Below, in pieces: positions 1 through 12,270 of a stretch of DNA of 64,000 nucleotides; position 1 is the first letter of the stretch; each line of letters begins with the position of its first letter. Location of the stretch: contig NW_013171868.1 in assembly GCF_000151665.1 (NCBI RefSeq), forward strand, positions 193,501-257,500. The letters run 5' to 3'. The position numbers and the translations under genes are program-made. The notes under the pieces are model-generated. The model searched no databases. It was not told the origin of the DNA and was given only the letters and a program-made list of their open reading frames with translations. The stretch is from Blastocystis hominis (Eukaryota; Sar; Bigyra; Opalinata; Blastocystidae).

Positions 1-1813
1 TGATGTGGGCCCACGTCACCTTGGCATCCACGGGGGAATCGCGGATGGCCTTCATGCAGCAGTCGTAGAAATGGGTGATGATCCGGAGCATTCCCACCGA
101 TTTGTGGAGAGGGGAGGTGAAGTCGTACTCGGAGTAGGCGTTCTGCTGGAGGAAGTCTTCGCGGATGATCTTCGCGACCTCCATGATCACTTTCTGGTCC
201 TCCGAGAGAGACTCCTTTCCCACCAGCTGCACGATTTCCTGCAGATTGTCCTCTTCCTGCAGGATTTGGCGCACGCGGTTGCGCATCGCGATGAACTCGG
301 GGTCCATTTCCGCGAAGAACGGCTCCAGCACGCGGTCGTACTTGCTGTAGCTCACCAGCCAGTTGATGGCTGGGAAGTGTTTTCGCTGGGCGAGCTTCTT
401 CTCCAGTCCCCAGAACACCTGCACGATCGACAGCGTCGCCGTCGTCACGGGATCGGAGAAGTCGCCTCCGGGCGGGGACACTGCGCCCACCACCGTCACG
501 GAGCCCTCGCGCGCCGGGGATCCGATCAGCCGCGCGCGGCCGGCTCGCTCGTAGAACGCGGCCAGACGGGCCGACAGGTACGCGGGGTAGCCGCTGTCCG
601 CGGGCATCTCGCCCAGACGGCCCGAAATCTCTCGCAGCGCCTCCGCCCAGCGCGACGACGAGTCCGCCATCATCGCCACGTTCATTCCCATGTCGCGGAA
701 GTACTCCGCGATCGTGATTCCCGTGTAGATCGACGCCTCGCGCGCCGCCACCGGCATGTTCGACGTGTTCGCCACCAGACACGTTCGGTTCATGATGCCG
801 ATCTCCTTCCCGTTCAGCTCCGTCTTCAGCTCGGGGAACTCGTACAGCACCTCCGCCATCTCGTTTCCGCGCTCGCCGCACCCCACGTACACGATGCAGT
901 TCGTGTTCGCGTACTTCGACAGCGCCTGCGAGATCACCGTCTTCCCGCACCCGAACGCGCCGGGGATGCAGCACGTGCCGCCCAGCACCGACGGGAACAG
1001 CGTGTCGATGATGCGCTGGCCCGTGATCAGCGGGTGGTTCCCGGGAAGCTTCTCGATCACCGGACGCGAGCTGCGCACCGGCCACAGGTGGGACATCGTC
1101 AGCTTGCTCACCACGCCCGTCGTCTCGTCGCGCACCTCAAGCAGCGTGTCGTTCAGAGTCAATTCTTCTTTGCCGTCCGTCTCACCACCATACACCTTCA
1201 CCACTGTTCCCTTCAGATTCGGAGGACACATGATGCTGTGCTCCGGAATCAGCTCGTTCTCGTACACCACACCGAAAATATCACCGCCCGAGATGATATC
1301 GCCTTCCTTGAAATGCAGAGGGGTGTATAACCACTTCCGGTCTCTGTGCATTAATCAACAATCCAAAAATAGAATTACCGATTCAGCGCTGGAACATCCG
1401 CTCCACGAGGAATGAAGGGAGAGTGTGATTGGTTGTAAATAACCTCCAAAGGTCGTTGAATACCATCAAAAATGTTTGACATGATACCAGGACCCAATTC
1501 CACAGAAAGAGGAGTGTTTGTACGAAGTACAGGATCACCCACCGTTAGACCCGCTATTTGTCAATATTTATCTGTTTCAATACCAGTCTCTTCGTAACAT
1601 TGAATTGAAGCAGTGTCGCCTTCAAGTTTAATAATCTCACCCACCAAACGGTCGTATCCCACTCTCACCAGTTCATACATACTTGTTCCAGACATATGGT
1701 CAGCTACAACCACTAAATCCTTACTTCCCTTCAACTAAACACTTACAAGGTCCGGAAACCTTCAGAACATATCCATACATGCTCTCTTTGTCCTCGTCTT
1801 GATAGGAAGGCAT
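1..1813 (-). CDS. ATP6V1A: V-type proton ATPase catalytic subunit A, copy 1 (3' end outside window)
   Basis: Catalytic A subunit of the V1 sector, which hydrolyses ATP to drive proton pumping into acidic compartments. This copy is the mirror of the complete gene at 6059-8011 and is cut by the window edge, lacking roughly the last 46 residues. Its start codon is at 1811-1813. Three short introns are at about 1713-1746, 1554-1583 and 1344-1378. The last exon shows the expected Walker A segment (GAFGCGKT) and is identical to copy 2 where both can be read. Two third-position differences in the early exons are silent. Upstream, 177 bases separate it from the eL24 copy read on the same strand. Both copies look functional by sequence. 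Confidence 0.95.
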
Positions 1814-1990
1814 TTCTGACTTTCAATAGCGCTATAATACCCGAATTTGGATAATATGAATCGAGAAACGTGGAAATGTAGTTTCATTACTTTGATTGTT
1901 TGCCTTTCTTTTCTCTATATCTCCTTTGATATCAACAAAACAATTCATTCATTCTTTTCACAAGTACCCTAATCGCAGCAGAATCACCTT

Positions 1991-2520
1991 TTACTTGTGA
2001 GAAGCCTTCTTCGCACGACGGTTCTTGATCTCACTAACCTTTATTCATTATTCAAATTTCATACGCAAGAATGGCCTCACGCGACTTCTTGGCAATCTCC
2101 TGCTTCTGATCCTTCTTCTTCTGAATATCTTGCACGTTCATGCCGCAGATAGCCTTCTGAACCTTGAACGACTTCTTGCTTCGGCGCTTGCTCTTCTCAG
2201 CAGCCTATTCAATTTACGATTTTCAGCTTCTTTACCTCGATCTTCTTGTTGTTACGTCTCCAGGCAGTAGTCCATCGAATACGAGCAGGCTTCTTCTTCT
2301 GGGAACCCAGAGAGCAGCACTTGTGATTGAGGAAGTGCACGGGCTGGAGATGAGCAAAACAGAACGGAAATTACCTGTCCGTCCTTGCGGATGTACATGC
2401 CTCCGTGTCCAGGATAAATCTTGTACTCCGAGAAAGAGCAGGTTAAAGTCCTAGGAAAAGTGAGAAATGAAGTTATAAATGGTTAGAATGTGCGGGAATC
2501 GATACGTACTTTACCACCAT
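1991..2520 (-). CDS. RPL24: Large ribosomal subunit protein eL24, copy 1
   Basis: Mirror copy of the eL24 gene at 5352-5881, with five exons and four introns (59, 31, 31 and 31 bases in the other copy). The product is about 124 residues, starts MVVKTLTCSFSEYKIYPGHG and is very lysine/arginine rich toward the C terminus, as expected of eL24. One coding difference from copy 2, at 2311, is silent (a serine codon). The inverted repeat ends only 26 bases upstream of the start codon, so the two copies share almost no upstream sequence and are probably driven by different promoters. Confidence 0.93.
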
Positions 2521-2694
2521 ATTGATTAGAGTGACTCCAAAGAATATCTAGAGATGGCAGGTTTCTCAGAGACTGCACAGTGGTCATGAAGTCATGATTA
2601 TTATGCCTCGCCAAAATTGTGTATTCCCCGTAATTATTGTATTATTTGAAAATACTCAACAACTATGAAGAGAAATGAAATTCGAAGTGATTAT

Positions 2695-2702
2695 AACAAA
2701 CA
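2695..2702 (-). terminator. TGTTTGTT 3'-end motif
   Basis: Exact octamer on the minus strand just beyond the last exon of the unrecognised gene, in the position known for Blastocystis polyadenylation signals. Confidence 0.6.
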
Positions 2703-2709
2703 AATGATA

Positions 2710-3709
2710 ATAAATAAGGATTTGAACCCTTTAATTGCCATGGGTTAACACGACTTTGACTATCCTCTTCAAGGAAATGTGTAGCTATTTTCTTTTCATT
2801 TCGGTGATCCCTTTTCTCTTGATATTTTTTGCGTAACTCTTCAAACATATCCAGGTTGGCTCTAGAGTTCATAAAAATTCGCTATTCGTACTTAAATAGA
2901 TGGTCGTTGGTATTCATCACTAAATTGATAGACTTAAATAAGGGCGAAATCCGATACTGCAAAGAAGCCATTCCAAGCAGCCGAATGAGGATTTCCATAA
3001 CAAAATACTGCTCATTTCCATAGAGCAACTCTAGGAGATAATTCTTCTGCCTCACAACTACTCTCTTTCTCATCTAGCGAGTCCTCTCTACGAATTAAAA
3101 CCCAATTATAAAAGATACTTGACTTGGCTCCATGAAGAAATGATGGAGTCGATCTTCTTATGCATTCCAGCTATCACAAACGAGTCATCACTATTCATTG
3201 AAGTAATGATAGAGAGAAGCACTTCCCACTTCTTAATCCAGTTCTATGATGTATGTAGCAGTGAATACCATACAATCTGAGATTCTAAAAATAACGAGGA
3301 ATTCGAAAGGCAAGTTTTCAGCAATTTAGAAAACGGATCCCAATTGGACTTCTCGAGCATCACAGAAATAGATGTAGCAGCAACTTTCACACCAGAAAAC
3401 AACGCTACTTTGTCTTCCTCGTTTAATGACTCCTTAGCTTTTTGATTGATGATCTTTTCGTAGATTGGGACCGCTTTCACAAACTTCTTCTCGTCTCCCT
3501 AAAAATCAAACCGAACTGACGCTTCTACAAGGAACTTATTTACGCGCTGCATGACAGATTGAAGACTTTGGCTTTGATCAACTTTACTCTTTTTATCACT
3601 AATTTCTACATTACTGGTATTCGCTGATTCTTCATGTTCTCGCTTGATAGATACAGCCTATATGATAATTGTGTATTGAAAAATTGCAAACCTTCTCATT
3701 TTCATTCAT
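2710..3709 (-). CDS. Unrecognised multi-exon protein
   Basis: I do not recognise this family. The product starts MNENEKAVSIKREHEESAN at 3709 and is interrupted by about five introns of 30-40 bases. It is largely helical and charged, with no signal peptide or membrane segment. The C-terminal part is a charged probable coiled coil (FEELRKKYQEKRD) ending near NPYL. The octamer TGTTTGTT (minus strand, 2695-2702) lies directly after the last exon. The frame stays open to 2663, past that motif, so the stop is more likely created by polyadenylation after a T near 2710, giving TAA. It lies in the unique centre of the inverted duplication, back to back with DMAP1 (50 bases between start codons), suggesting a shared divergent promoter. 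One splice junction, near 3070, is less certain than the others. Confidence 0.6.
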
Positions 3710-3759
3710 CTTAAAAACAATGAAGAATTCAAAGAAAAAAGTATGTTCAAATCTTTATA

Positions 3760-5132
3760 ATGTCTGATATTGCTCAAATTCTGGGCGTTGAAGACAAGCC
3801 AAAGGAAGGAGCAGAGGAGAAGAAGCCGAAAAAAGCTGTGAAAAATGACCCCTACGCAAACCTACCTCGGTATCTGAGAAATATTGTGGACGAGAATAAT
3901 CCACCTCCATTGGAATTGATTAAGGAGAAAAAGAGTTGAGTTTTCTTGTTGGTTATCACTTTTAGCATTAGTGATCTCAAAGGAGCCTGTGCGTAAATGG
4001 ATATATGCGGACTTTACGAGCTCTGCCAGATCGGATGGAGCAACATTCAAACATTGGGTTCGTGACAAAGTGGAGTATCCAGACTATCCCTTTGCTCGAT
4101 TTAATTATCAGATAAATATTGTGAGTTATAAACGTAGCGATTTGTAAATGTTTTTATTGTAGAGGAAGAGTTAGAGGAATGTATATTCGATCTACCCAAA
4201 AATTGGACAAATGAACTTACAAACGAGCTATTTGATTTGTGTAGAAAGTAAAAAACATTGCTGATGACATGATAATCATCTAGGTATGATCTTCGTTGGC
4301 CAGTCATCTACGACTGCTTCTCTGCGAGAGAGCAGTACTCTCTAGAAGACATCCAAGGCATCTATGTGGAGGTGTCTCGAACCTTAATCGAGCTTCGTCG
4401 TTGTAAAGGATTTATCATCAAAGACTGGGAAGAAGAGCTCAGCCATTTTAGGTAGAACAGACCATTGCGTTCCATCCAGATTTGACTATGAGAACAGTGT
4501 GAAGCGTCGCAAACAGCAAGATCTGCTTTTCAGATCGCTGGGTTTGGGTCAGCAGGAAGAAAAGCAGCTTCAATCCAAGCTCCAATCCATCCAAGAAGCG
4601 CTCACTCTGATCGGATCGGTTTTGCTTTTGGCTGTTTTTTTATCGTAGCCCGATTCCCGTCGCAGCTACGGACAGCGCTATCCGGTCAATCAAATGGTGG
4701 CTGAGATGAACGCGATGATTGGTAGAAGAGGCAGCGCGATGTCACCAATAGAAGCGAAGCCCGCGATGTTTCTACCGCCAGGCGTTACATTGGCGAGTCG
4801 GTGCGGGGTGGGTGTGGATGAATCGACTGATGACTAGCAGGAGGAAGTGAATCTGACGCGCGATATGAAGGAGGAGCACAGACGCATCATTGCAGAACTG
4901 GGAGTGGCAGAGCTGAAGAGCAAGTCATTTAGAGTACAAAAGGAGCTAATGCTGCTTAAGCAGAGGGTAGCTGTGCTGCTCATGGGAAAGGTCGTAGGAA
5001 GAGAGAGGCGCTCAAGGGTAGAAATGCAAGGCAGATTATGGGTTAATCAAACTCCCGGATAAACCTGTGAAAAGGTGGAACACAATGGAATCGAAACCAG
5101 AAGTAAAGGATTTTAGAGGGATTGAAAGGTAG
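3760..5132 (+). CDS. DMAP1: DMAP1/SWC4 homologue, chromatin-remodelling subunit
   Basis: Homologue of DMAP1 (yeast Swc4), a shared subunit of the SWR1/SRCAP and NuA4/TIP60 nuclear complexes. The start MSDIAQILGV matches the family's opening. Next come the segment around VRKWIYADFTSSARSDG..FKHWV, the SANT-like part (NWTNELTNELFDLCRKYDL) and a C-terminal helical region with MKEEHRRIIAELGV. Reading requires introns at about 3935-3965, 4121-4164, 4248-4283, 4452-4479, 4619-4648, 4808-4837 and 4991-5021, all 28-44 bases. The last exon reads to a TAG at 5130-5132; a further small intron after 5128 is possible and would give a TAA shortly after. A TGTTTGTT follows at 5172-5179. The length, near 370 residues, is somewhat short for the family. 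Confidence 0.85.
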
Positions 5133-5171
5133 AGCAAGAAGAGAAAAGTGAAATAGTCTGTAAACTAGTTT

Positions 5172-5179
5172 TGTTTGTT
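5172..5179 (+). terminator. TGTTTGTT 3'-end motif after DMAP1
   Basis: Exact octamer about 40 bases beyond the proposed stop codon. Confidence 0.55.
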
Positions 5180-5325
5180 CCATACGCTAAAATGAGTATT
5201 TTCAGGCAGCATTCCATATTCAATACGATATCTTTTCCCCTCATTTCATCAAATAATGGGTAAATACATTTCACCTTTATTATGAATAACCACTAAACGC
5301 TTTCTTTTCGATTATTTCTCACTAT

Positions 5326-7871
5326 TATTCTTTGGAGTCACTCTAATCAATATGGTGGTAAAGTACGTATCGATTCCCACACATTCTAACCATTTATAAC
5401 TTCATTTCTCACTTTTCCTAGGACTTTAACCTGCTCTTTCTCGGAGTACAAGATTTATCCTGGACACGGAGGCATGTACATCCGCAAGGACGGACAGGTA
5501 ATTTCCGTTCCGTTTTGCTCATCTCCAGCCCGTGCACTTCCTCAATCACAAGTGCTGCTCCCTGGGTTCCCAGAAGAAGAAGCCTGCTCGTATTCGATGG
5601 ACTACTGCCTGGAGACGTAACAACAAGAAGATCGAGGTAAAGAAGCTGAAAATCGTAAATTGAATAGGCTGCTGAGAAGAGCAAGCGCCGAAGCAAGAAG
5701 TCGTTCAAGGTTCAGAAGGCTATCTGCGGCATGAACGTGCAAGATATTCAGAAGAAGAAGGATCAGAAGCAGGAGATTGCCAAGAAGTCGCGTGAGGCCA
5801 TTCTTGCGTATGAAATTTGAATAATGAATAAGGGTTAGTGAGATCAAGAACCGTCGTGCGAAGAAGGCTTCTCACAAGTAAAAGGTGATTCTGCTGCGAT
5901 TAGGGTACTTGTGAAAAGAATGAATGAATTGTTTTGTTGATATCAAAGGAGATATAAAGAAAAGAAAGGCAAACAATCAAAGTAATGAAACTACATTTCC
6001 ACGTTTCTCGATTCATATTATCCAAATTCGGGTATTATAGCGCTATTGAAAGTCAGAAATGCCTTCCTATCAAGACGAGGACAAAGAGAGCATGTATGGA
6101 TATGTTCTGAAGGTTTCCGGACCTTGTAAGTGTTTAGTTGAAGGGAAGTAAGGATTTAGTGGTTGTAGCTGACCATATGTCTGGAACAAGTATGTATGAA
6201 CTGGTAAGAGTGGGATATGACCGTTTGGTGGGTGAGATTATTAAACTTGAAGGCGACACTGCTTCAATTCAATGTTACGAAGAGACTGGTATTGAAACAG
6301 ATGAATATTGACAAATAGCGGGTCTAACGGTGGGTGATCCTGTACTTCGTACAAACACTCCTCTTTCTGTGGAATTGGGTCCTGGTATCATGTCAAACAT
6401 TTTTGATGGTATTCAACGACCTTTGGAGGTTATTTACAACCAATCACACTCTCCCTTCATTCCTCGTGGAGCGGATGTTCCAGCGCTGAATCGGTAATTC
6501 TATTTTTGGATTGTTGATTAATGCACAGAGACCGGAAGTGGTTATACACCCCTCTGCATTTCAAGGAAGGCGATATCATCTCGGGCGGTGATATTTTCGG
6601 TGTGGTGTACGAGAACGAGCTGATTCCGGAGCACAGCATCATGTGTCCTCCGAATCTGAAGGGAACAGTGGTGAAGGTGTATGGTGGTGAGACGGACGGC
6701 AAAGAAGAATTGACTCTGAACGACACGCTGCTTGAGGTGCGCGACGAGACGACGGGCGTGGTGAGCAAGCTGACGATGTCCCACCTGTGGCCGGTGCGCA
6801 GCTCGCGTCCGGTGATCGAGAAGCTTCCCGGGAACCACCCGCTGATCACGGGCCAGCGCATCATCGACACGCTGTTCCCGTCGGTGCTGGGCGGCACGTG
6901 CTGCATCCCCGGCGCGTTCGGGTGCGGGAAGACGGTGATCTCGCAGGCGCTGTCGAAGTACGCGAACACGAACTGCATCGTGTACGTGGGGTGCGGCGAG
7001 CGCGGAAACGAGATGGCGGAGGTGCTGTACGAGTTCCCCGAGCTGAAGACGGAGCTGAACGGGAAGGAGATCGGCATCATGAACCGAACGTGTCTGGTGG
7101 CGAACACGTCGAACATGCCGGTGGCGGCGCGCGAGGCGTCGATCTACACGGGAATCACGATCGCGGAGTACTTCCGCGACATGGGAATGAACGTGGCGAT
7201 GATGGCGGACTCGTCGTCGCGCTGGGCGGAGGCGCTGCGAGAGATTTCGGGCCGTCTGGGCGAGATGCCCGCGGACAGCGGCTACCCCGCGTACCTGTCG
7301 GCCCGTCTGGCCGCGTTCTACGAGCGAGCCGGCCGCGCGCGGCTGATCGGATCCCCGGCGCGCGAGGGCTCCGTGACGGTGGTGGGCGCAGTGTCCCCGC
7401 CCGGAGGCGACTTCTCCGATCCCGTGACGACGGCGACGCTGTCGATCGTGCAGGTGTTCTGGGGACTGGAGAAGAAGCTCGCCCAGCGAAAACACTTCCC
7501 AGCCATCAACTGGCTGGTGAGCTACAGCAAGTACGACCGCGTGCTGGAGCCGTTCTTCGCGGAAATGGACCCCGAGTTCATCGCGATGCGCAACCGCGTG
7601 CGCCAAATCCTGCAGGAAGAGGACAATCTGCAGGAAATCGTGCAGCTGGTGGGAAAGGAGTCTCTCTCGGAGGACCAGAAAGTGATCATGGAGGTCGCGA
7701 AGATCATCCGCGAAGACTTCCTCCAGCAGAACGCCTACTCCGAGTACGACTTCACCTCCCCTCTCCACAAATCGGTGGGAATGCTCCGGATCATCACCCA
7801 TTTCTACGACTGCTGCATGAAGGCCATCCGCGATTCCCCCGTGGATGCCAAGGTGACGTGGGCCCACATCA
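5326..7871. repeat. Right arm of the inverted duplication
   Basis: Mirror of 1-2546. The two arms flank a unique 2,779-base centre (2547-5325). The match can be followed only to 7871 because the partner arm leaves the window; it may continue beyond. All coding differences I found between arms are synonymous, and the rest are intronic or intergenic. This fits either a young duplication with both copies kept intact, ongoing gene conversion, or an assembly fold-back joining two alleles. Confidence 0.95.
5352..5881 (+). CDS. RPL24: Large ribosomal subunit protein eL24, copy 2
   Basis: Structural protein of the cytosolic 60S subunit. Exons are separated by introns at 5363-5421, 5498-5528, 5637-5667 and 5808-5838. 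The first coding exon is only 11 bases, so the start is easily missed. The translation has the eL24 N-terminal zinc-ribbon-like region (TCSFSEYKIYPGHGGMYIRK, then HKCCSLGSQKKKPARI) followed by a long basic tail ending KKASHK. The TAA is at 5879-5881. V-ATPase subunit A follows 177 bases downstream on the same strand. Strong lysine AAG bias and raised GC content fit high expression. Confidence 0.95.
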
Positions 7872-8011
7872 AGGCCTCGATGACCGATCTGATCTACAGA
7901 ATCACCTCCATGAAGTTCTATCACCCGAAATTGGCGGTGGAGGAAATGAAGGCGAAGTTCGACGAGCTGTATGAAGACATCGACAAGCAATTCCGAACAT
8001 TGATGGAATAA
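6059..8011 (+). CDS. ATP6V1A: V-type proton ATPase catalytic subunit A, copy 2 (complete)
   Basis: Complete catalytic A subunit, about 617 residues, close to the family norm. It starts [20 protein letters not shown]. Introns are at 6126-6159 (34 bases), 6289-6318 (30) and 6494-6528 (35); each restores the expected frame (KVSGPLVVAD, ETAGLTVGD, ALNRDRKW). The beta-barrel region is followed by the A-subunit-specific insert, then Walker A GAFGCGKT, the GERGNEMAE region and [15 protein letters not shown]. The core exon is far more GC-rich than its surroundings and reads open on all frames of both strands, giving large false antisense ORFs. It acts on vacuolar or lysosome-like membranes as part of V1. 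Confidence 0.97.
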
Positions 8012-8516
8012 GGGAAGGATGATAAAGGGATGGTTAGGAGTATTGATTGATAGTATGCTAATTGTGATCTTTGACCTTGTGTGTTCTAAACTACAACCGA
8101 TTAAGTTATGTTTTCAGACAAGCTTGACTAACTACCAGTCTTTATGAGTTTTAAAAATGATTATTATTGCTAAATGATTTTACATTTATAATCCTTTTAA
8201 CAAAAATGAGTTGGATTATTTAGAAAGTATTAGCTATTTTTCATGTTTTTCATCATAATTGAATGTTATTCGCATTAATAGTTATATAGTATATGATGTT
8301 TCTATTTATTCCATCAGGTTTCACTTTTCAGGTTTTTTATTTTTGTTGTACAATCAAAATCCTTTACCTACTACGCGTTGTTCTGTGTAGTTTTTCATTT
8401 TGAGTCTTCTATACCATAATAATACAATATGAATTGCGTATTGCTTTTATATAGTTAATTTGATAGTCAGTGAACACTACAGCCTTTGGTTTATATAACA
8501 AACATTCCCCTTATTC
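8012..8516. other. AT-rich intergenic DNA
   Basis: No coding sequence, RNA gene or repeat recognised. It probably holds the 3' ends of the convergent V-ATPase A and LRR genes. Confidence 0.6.
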
Positions 8517-11500
8517 TTAGCCAATTGTTTTGATTTTCAGTTTTTGAGAATGATCTACTAACAATTCCTAACAAATCACATACCAGAGACAACATCGTTT
8601 AATTGATTAACCATTTGCTCAGTAATACCGTTTATCTCCGGAATATCTTTTTATTATCGCCCATCATTGTATATACTCTGAAACGATGTACTGCTGATAT
8701 AAATGAATGAAGTCTCATCAACCTTCATTTCTTTCAGTTTGGGAAGCCCTAATGCTATTAGTATATGTGTAAAATATAAACCCATCATTATCAACTCCAT
8801 TCCTTTTGAAAACCATCCACCTCCACCGCAGAAATTTCCACCTTGTAAATCAATGATTCTTAGTTCCGGAAGATCTATTTAGAAACAACTAACGGTACCA
8901 TACTTTCTAAAGTTAAATATCGACTATTTTCAAATGAATTATTACCAATTACTATTTCTTCTAATAAGTCACAATCTACTAAATAATATTCATGCCAATG
9001 ATTACTTTGAACATGAAGCTTAGCAGAACTAAACGAAGATTCCCCAATAAGAAGAGATCTTAGTTTGGGACAAGAAGATATACAAAACATCGTGCAATTG
9101 GAACAACAATTATTCGCAATCAACACACATTCGAGTTGTTCCCATATTGCAAGTGATAATAATTTAAACTTACCACATTTTGCCTCAATAATAAAAGCAG
9201 TATAACATAATTTTTCTTTTAAACTTTTATATTTCTTTTCATTATCATTATTTATTATAAGCGAATGATTATCATCAATTACTGCAGTATTGGTATTTTT
9301 TCTAGCTGTATCCGTTTTTTCACTTAGTTGACCATCTATAGATTCTTTTATGAATTTAGTATGCTTGTCTCCCTCATTTCTCTCCTCAGTACATACATTA
9401 CAAACATAATCTCCATGAGAAAAATCATGAGTAGTAGTGGTAGTAGATAGAGCAACCGATTTATTTTTCCTAAGAAAATATTTCTTAATGGCCTCGCTAG
9501 TATTCTCTGAAAATAATGTTTTCATTCTCGATACTACCTGACACTTCGCATTTTATGAGTCCTTGGGATGCATCCCCGAGATCTGCTCTTTTCACATTTG
9601 GAACATCTATAATCCTATATTTTCTATAAGTGTTACTCTTTATCGTAATTGTGGATACGAAATATAACGATTTTGATTTAGCGATAATCGTAGTGAGAGA
9701 GGGGAGATCTACAGTGAAAACAGAACGACTCTCAAACTTATCATTTCTAAAGAAGACTGACCAGGACATTCATAAGAGGTTTGGGGTAGACCAAGAAGAC
9801 CACCACTTAGTTTAATTGACTTGAGAGAAGGCAAGTCTATTTGAAAACATAAAAACAATAGCAATACCCTTGAATACATACTGCATATACCAACAAAAAG
9901 AATTATTTTTCACTTCAATTTCTTCCAATTTCAGGCAACCCGATATTTCAAATTTACCGAATATTTTGTCTCTTGAATTCTGACAATTACTTTCTAAAAT
10001 TAGTTTCCTTAAATAGGGGAATTGTTTTTCATTAATAACAAAATCGTTCTGTAGTTCATTCATATATGATTCTTCAAATATTAATATTCCCGCATTACAA
10101 TCTATCTGAGATAATTCAGTTCCTGCCTTAACAACAATTTCATTTTGTCCTTGTTCTATCTTCTTTATATACTCGACAATTTCTTCTTTAGCATTCCTTG
10201 GCAATTCTGGAAGTATTTCCAAGGCATTTGGAACGACCCTAGGATAATGCTCACAAGGATTGTTCTGATAATTACCTTCATACACCTCTGTCTTGGATCC
10301 AACAACAATTTGTTCATTCTCGAAACTATATGTATACTCGGTCATTTTCCCATTATTAAACTTCTTGAAACAGACATATTCATCATTCTTAACAAGTCCA
10401 CACTCCTTCAGCTCATCCGCCTCATGCTTAGTGTAATAGCAATATCCTTTTAAATCGTCTTTTTGCTTATACTCGATTATGTAACATTTTGTAAAATCAT
10501 TGTCAAATTTGAGCAGATAATTCCGTTCTTTCGATTCCACCACAAAAGAAGTTCCATCCTCACTAACTGGGATCTCTTGGCTTTTGCTATTTGTCCATGT
10601 TAGAGTAATATAGTTATTTTGTTTCTTTTGTGCATTTATTAGGTAAGTACCCTGTGGATTCTCTACTTTGAGTATAACTACTCTTAACATATATAGATTT
10701 ACTTTACCTGGTATTTCCTTGGGAATTTCTGAGTCTACATTTTTATCAGTAGTATTTGCGACTCCATTTGACAGAGATGATTCATCATTCTTAATGGTGG
10801 TTCCATTTTTGTTTTCATTTTTATCTCTTATTTCGTTGGTGTTCTCCTTTTCCTCATTCTGCTGTTCTTTTTGTGATCCATTTTTAGAATCAGTTGTACC
10901 AATCGTTGTAGACGTTTCATCTTCTGTTTTATTTTGTGGATGATTTTGTGCTGGATCAGAATCTACAAATTATTACATAATGGCGCTCAACTTACTGTTC
11001 TTTTGATTCTCAGTGTTTGCATTGTTTTGTATATCATTATCCACTTGACTTCCTTGGCCTGCAATCTTGTTATTTTTTCTTGGAAAGTGTTGTTTAGGAT
11101 TGTACTCATATTCACCTTTATATACTCTTTTTTTCGTTGTATCATCAATATTTCCATTTTTCACTTCATAAGAGTATTCTCTCATTATTCTATCTTCAAA
11201 TGTCTTTTTTATGTAGTGGTTATCGTTGTCCCAATAATAACACACATCAACATTATCATAATCATACCTTGCGTAGTAGCTGAAGTTTTTATAATTCTCA
11301 TTATTACATTCATAAACGTTACATGTATAATTATTATCTTCCATAGATACATAGTAATTGATGCAACCGTTAATATAAACGTAGAATTGGTGATGATGTG
11401 TATTAATCTTGATATCTTTTGGTTCATTATCATACCAATGCAAATAAAGCCCTTTGTCTTTAAAATATACATACTCCAGATATGCTGATCTGCTTACTTG

Positions 11501-11588
11501 TCCTTTGGAGACTAAATACTGAACAATCCCTAAAAGCGTTACTTTCTTTATTTCCTTTGGTAACAATTTTATATTCCACTTGCTCCAT
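8517..11588 (-). CDS. Long leucine-rich-repeat protein with duplicated N-terminal module
   Basis: One gene assembled from about 12 exons with 24-36-base introns; start MEQVEYKIVTKGNKE at 11588, stop TAA at 8517-8519. The N-terminal half holds two copies of a tyrosine/aspartate-rich module, each ending in a similar motif (RVYKGEYEYNPKQHFPR and EVYEGNYQNNPCEHYPR), joined by a polar linker rich in K, N, E and D. The C-terminal half is BspA-like LRR with the repeating pattern LPxLxxIxIGxxSF, interrupted by a charged low-complexity loop around 9200-9450. Several introns fall at the same place in the repeat, phase 1 just before the LP. No signal peptide or membrane helix is evident. Similar proteins are encoded at 44236-45751, 54675-56155 and 63008 onward. 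Function unknown; LRR proteins of this type often bind proteins or act at surfaces. Confidence 0.75.
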
Positions 11589-12270
11589 GCTCAAATTCTA
11601 ATAATTCTTTGTTGAACAATCAACAATAAGAAAAAGTATGAAATTTCGATACCCCTTGTAGTGCTACTCTAATATATTTTAGGTTTGATCCTTGCTGTAT
11701 GACTGATCATAGGATCTAAGATCTAGCTCGTCTCGAGTTAACTGAGTTGGTATAACAGCTTTGTTATTTTTCTTTTTACCGAGTATATTGTAGAAGCTGC
11801 TAAATTATAATATGATATTCATTATTGGACCATTTTTGAGAGTGATGGTGAACACTCATTTGCAAGGATTCTCAGTAATATTATTCGCATATTGTACATG
11901 CTATTATTCAGCGTAAAATGATGATTATTGACATTATCGATAATGTCGACTCAATGTATATTTATGTGTTAATTTCGATGTATCTACCAACACAAATAGC
12001 AAACAACAGCAATCGCTATGTACTCCATTTTGTCTGTTCTGCAAATTGTCATCCACCTTTTATTGTGTGTATGATGATATCCACCTAGAAGCATATCACA
12101 ATACTGGTACACCTCTATACTCTCACTTCCCTGTGTGATGCGTATTCCTAAAAGCAACACATCTTATTACCTAATTCCCCTCTGTCACCTGGATTTCACA
12201 CTCATTTCTTCCAGTTACTCCATCACCATCACAAAACAGGGTGTGTACTCTCTTTCACATCGAATTATTT
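11589..12270. other. Intergenic DNA
   Basis: AT-rich stretch between the LRR gene start and the ferredoxin stop; no gene, RNA or clear repeat recognised. Confidence 0.55.

Larger units (their letters stand above)
1..2546. repeat. Left arm of a large inverted duplication
   Basis: This stretch is the reverse complement of 5326-7871, with paired coordinates summing to 7872 throughout and no insertion or deletion seen. I found seven single-base differences by eye (near 1569, 1654, 1666, 1915, 2040, 2311 and 2493), so identity is about 99.7%. It carries eL24 and most of V-ATPase subunit A. The arm runs off the left edge of the window, so its true outer end is unknown. The inner end is sharp, 26 bases upstream of the eL24 start codon. 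Confidence 0.95.

Noticed and set aside
6542-7990. A 482-residue open frame antisense to V-ATPase A (and its mirror at 5-1330)
   Set aside because: The sense frame is a clear V-ATPase A exon. GC-rich third positions open all frames, and the antisense product is a low-complexity His/Arg/Val protein.
10934-11488. A 184-residue hydrophobic plus-strand frame
   Set aside because: It is the shadow of the tyrosine/asparagine-rich LRR gene on the other strand; its hydrophobicity comes from complementing those codons.
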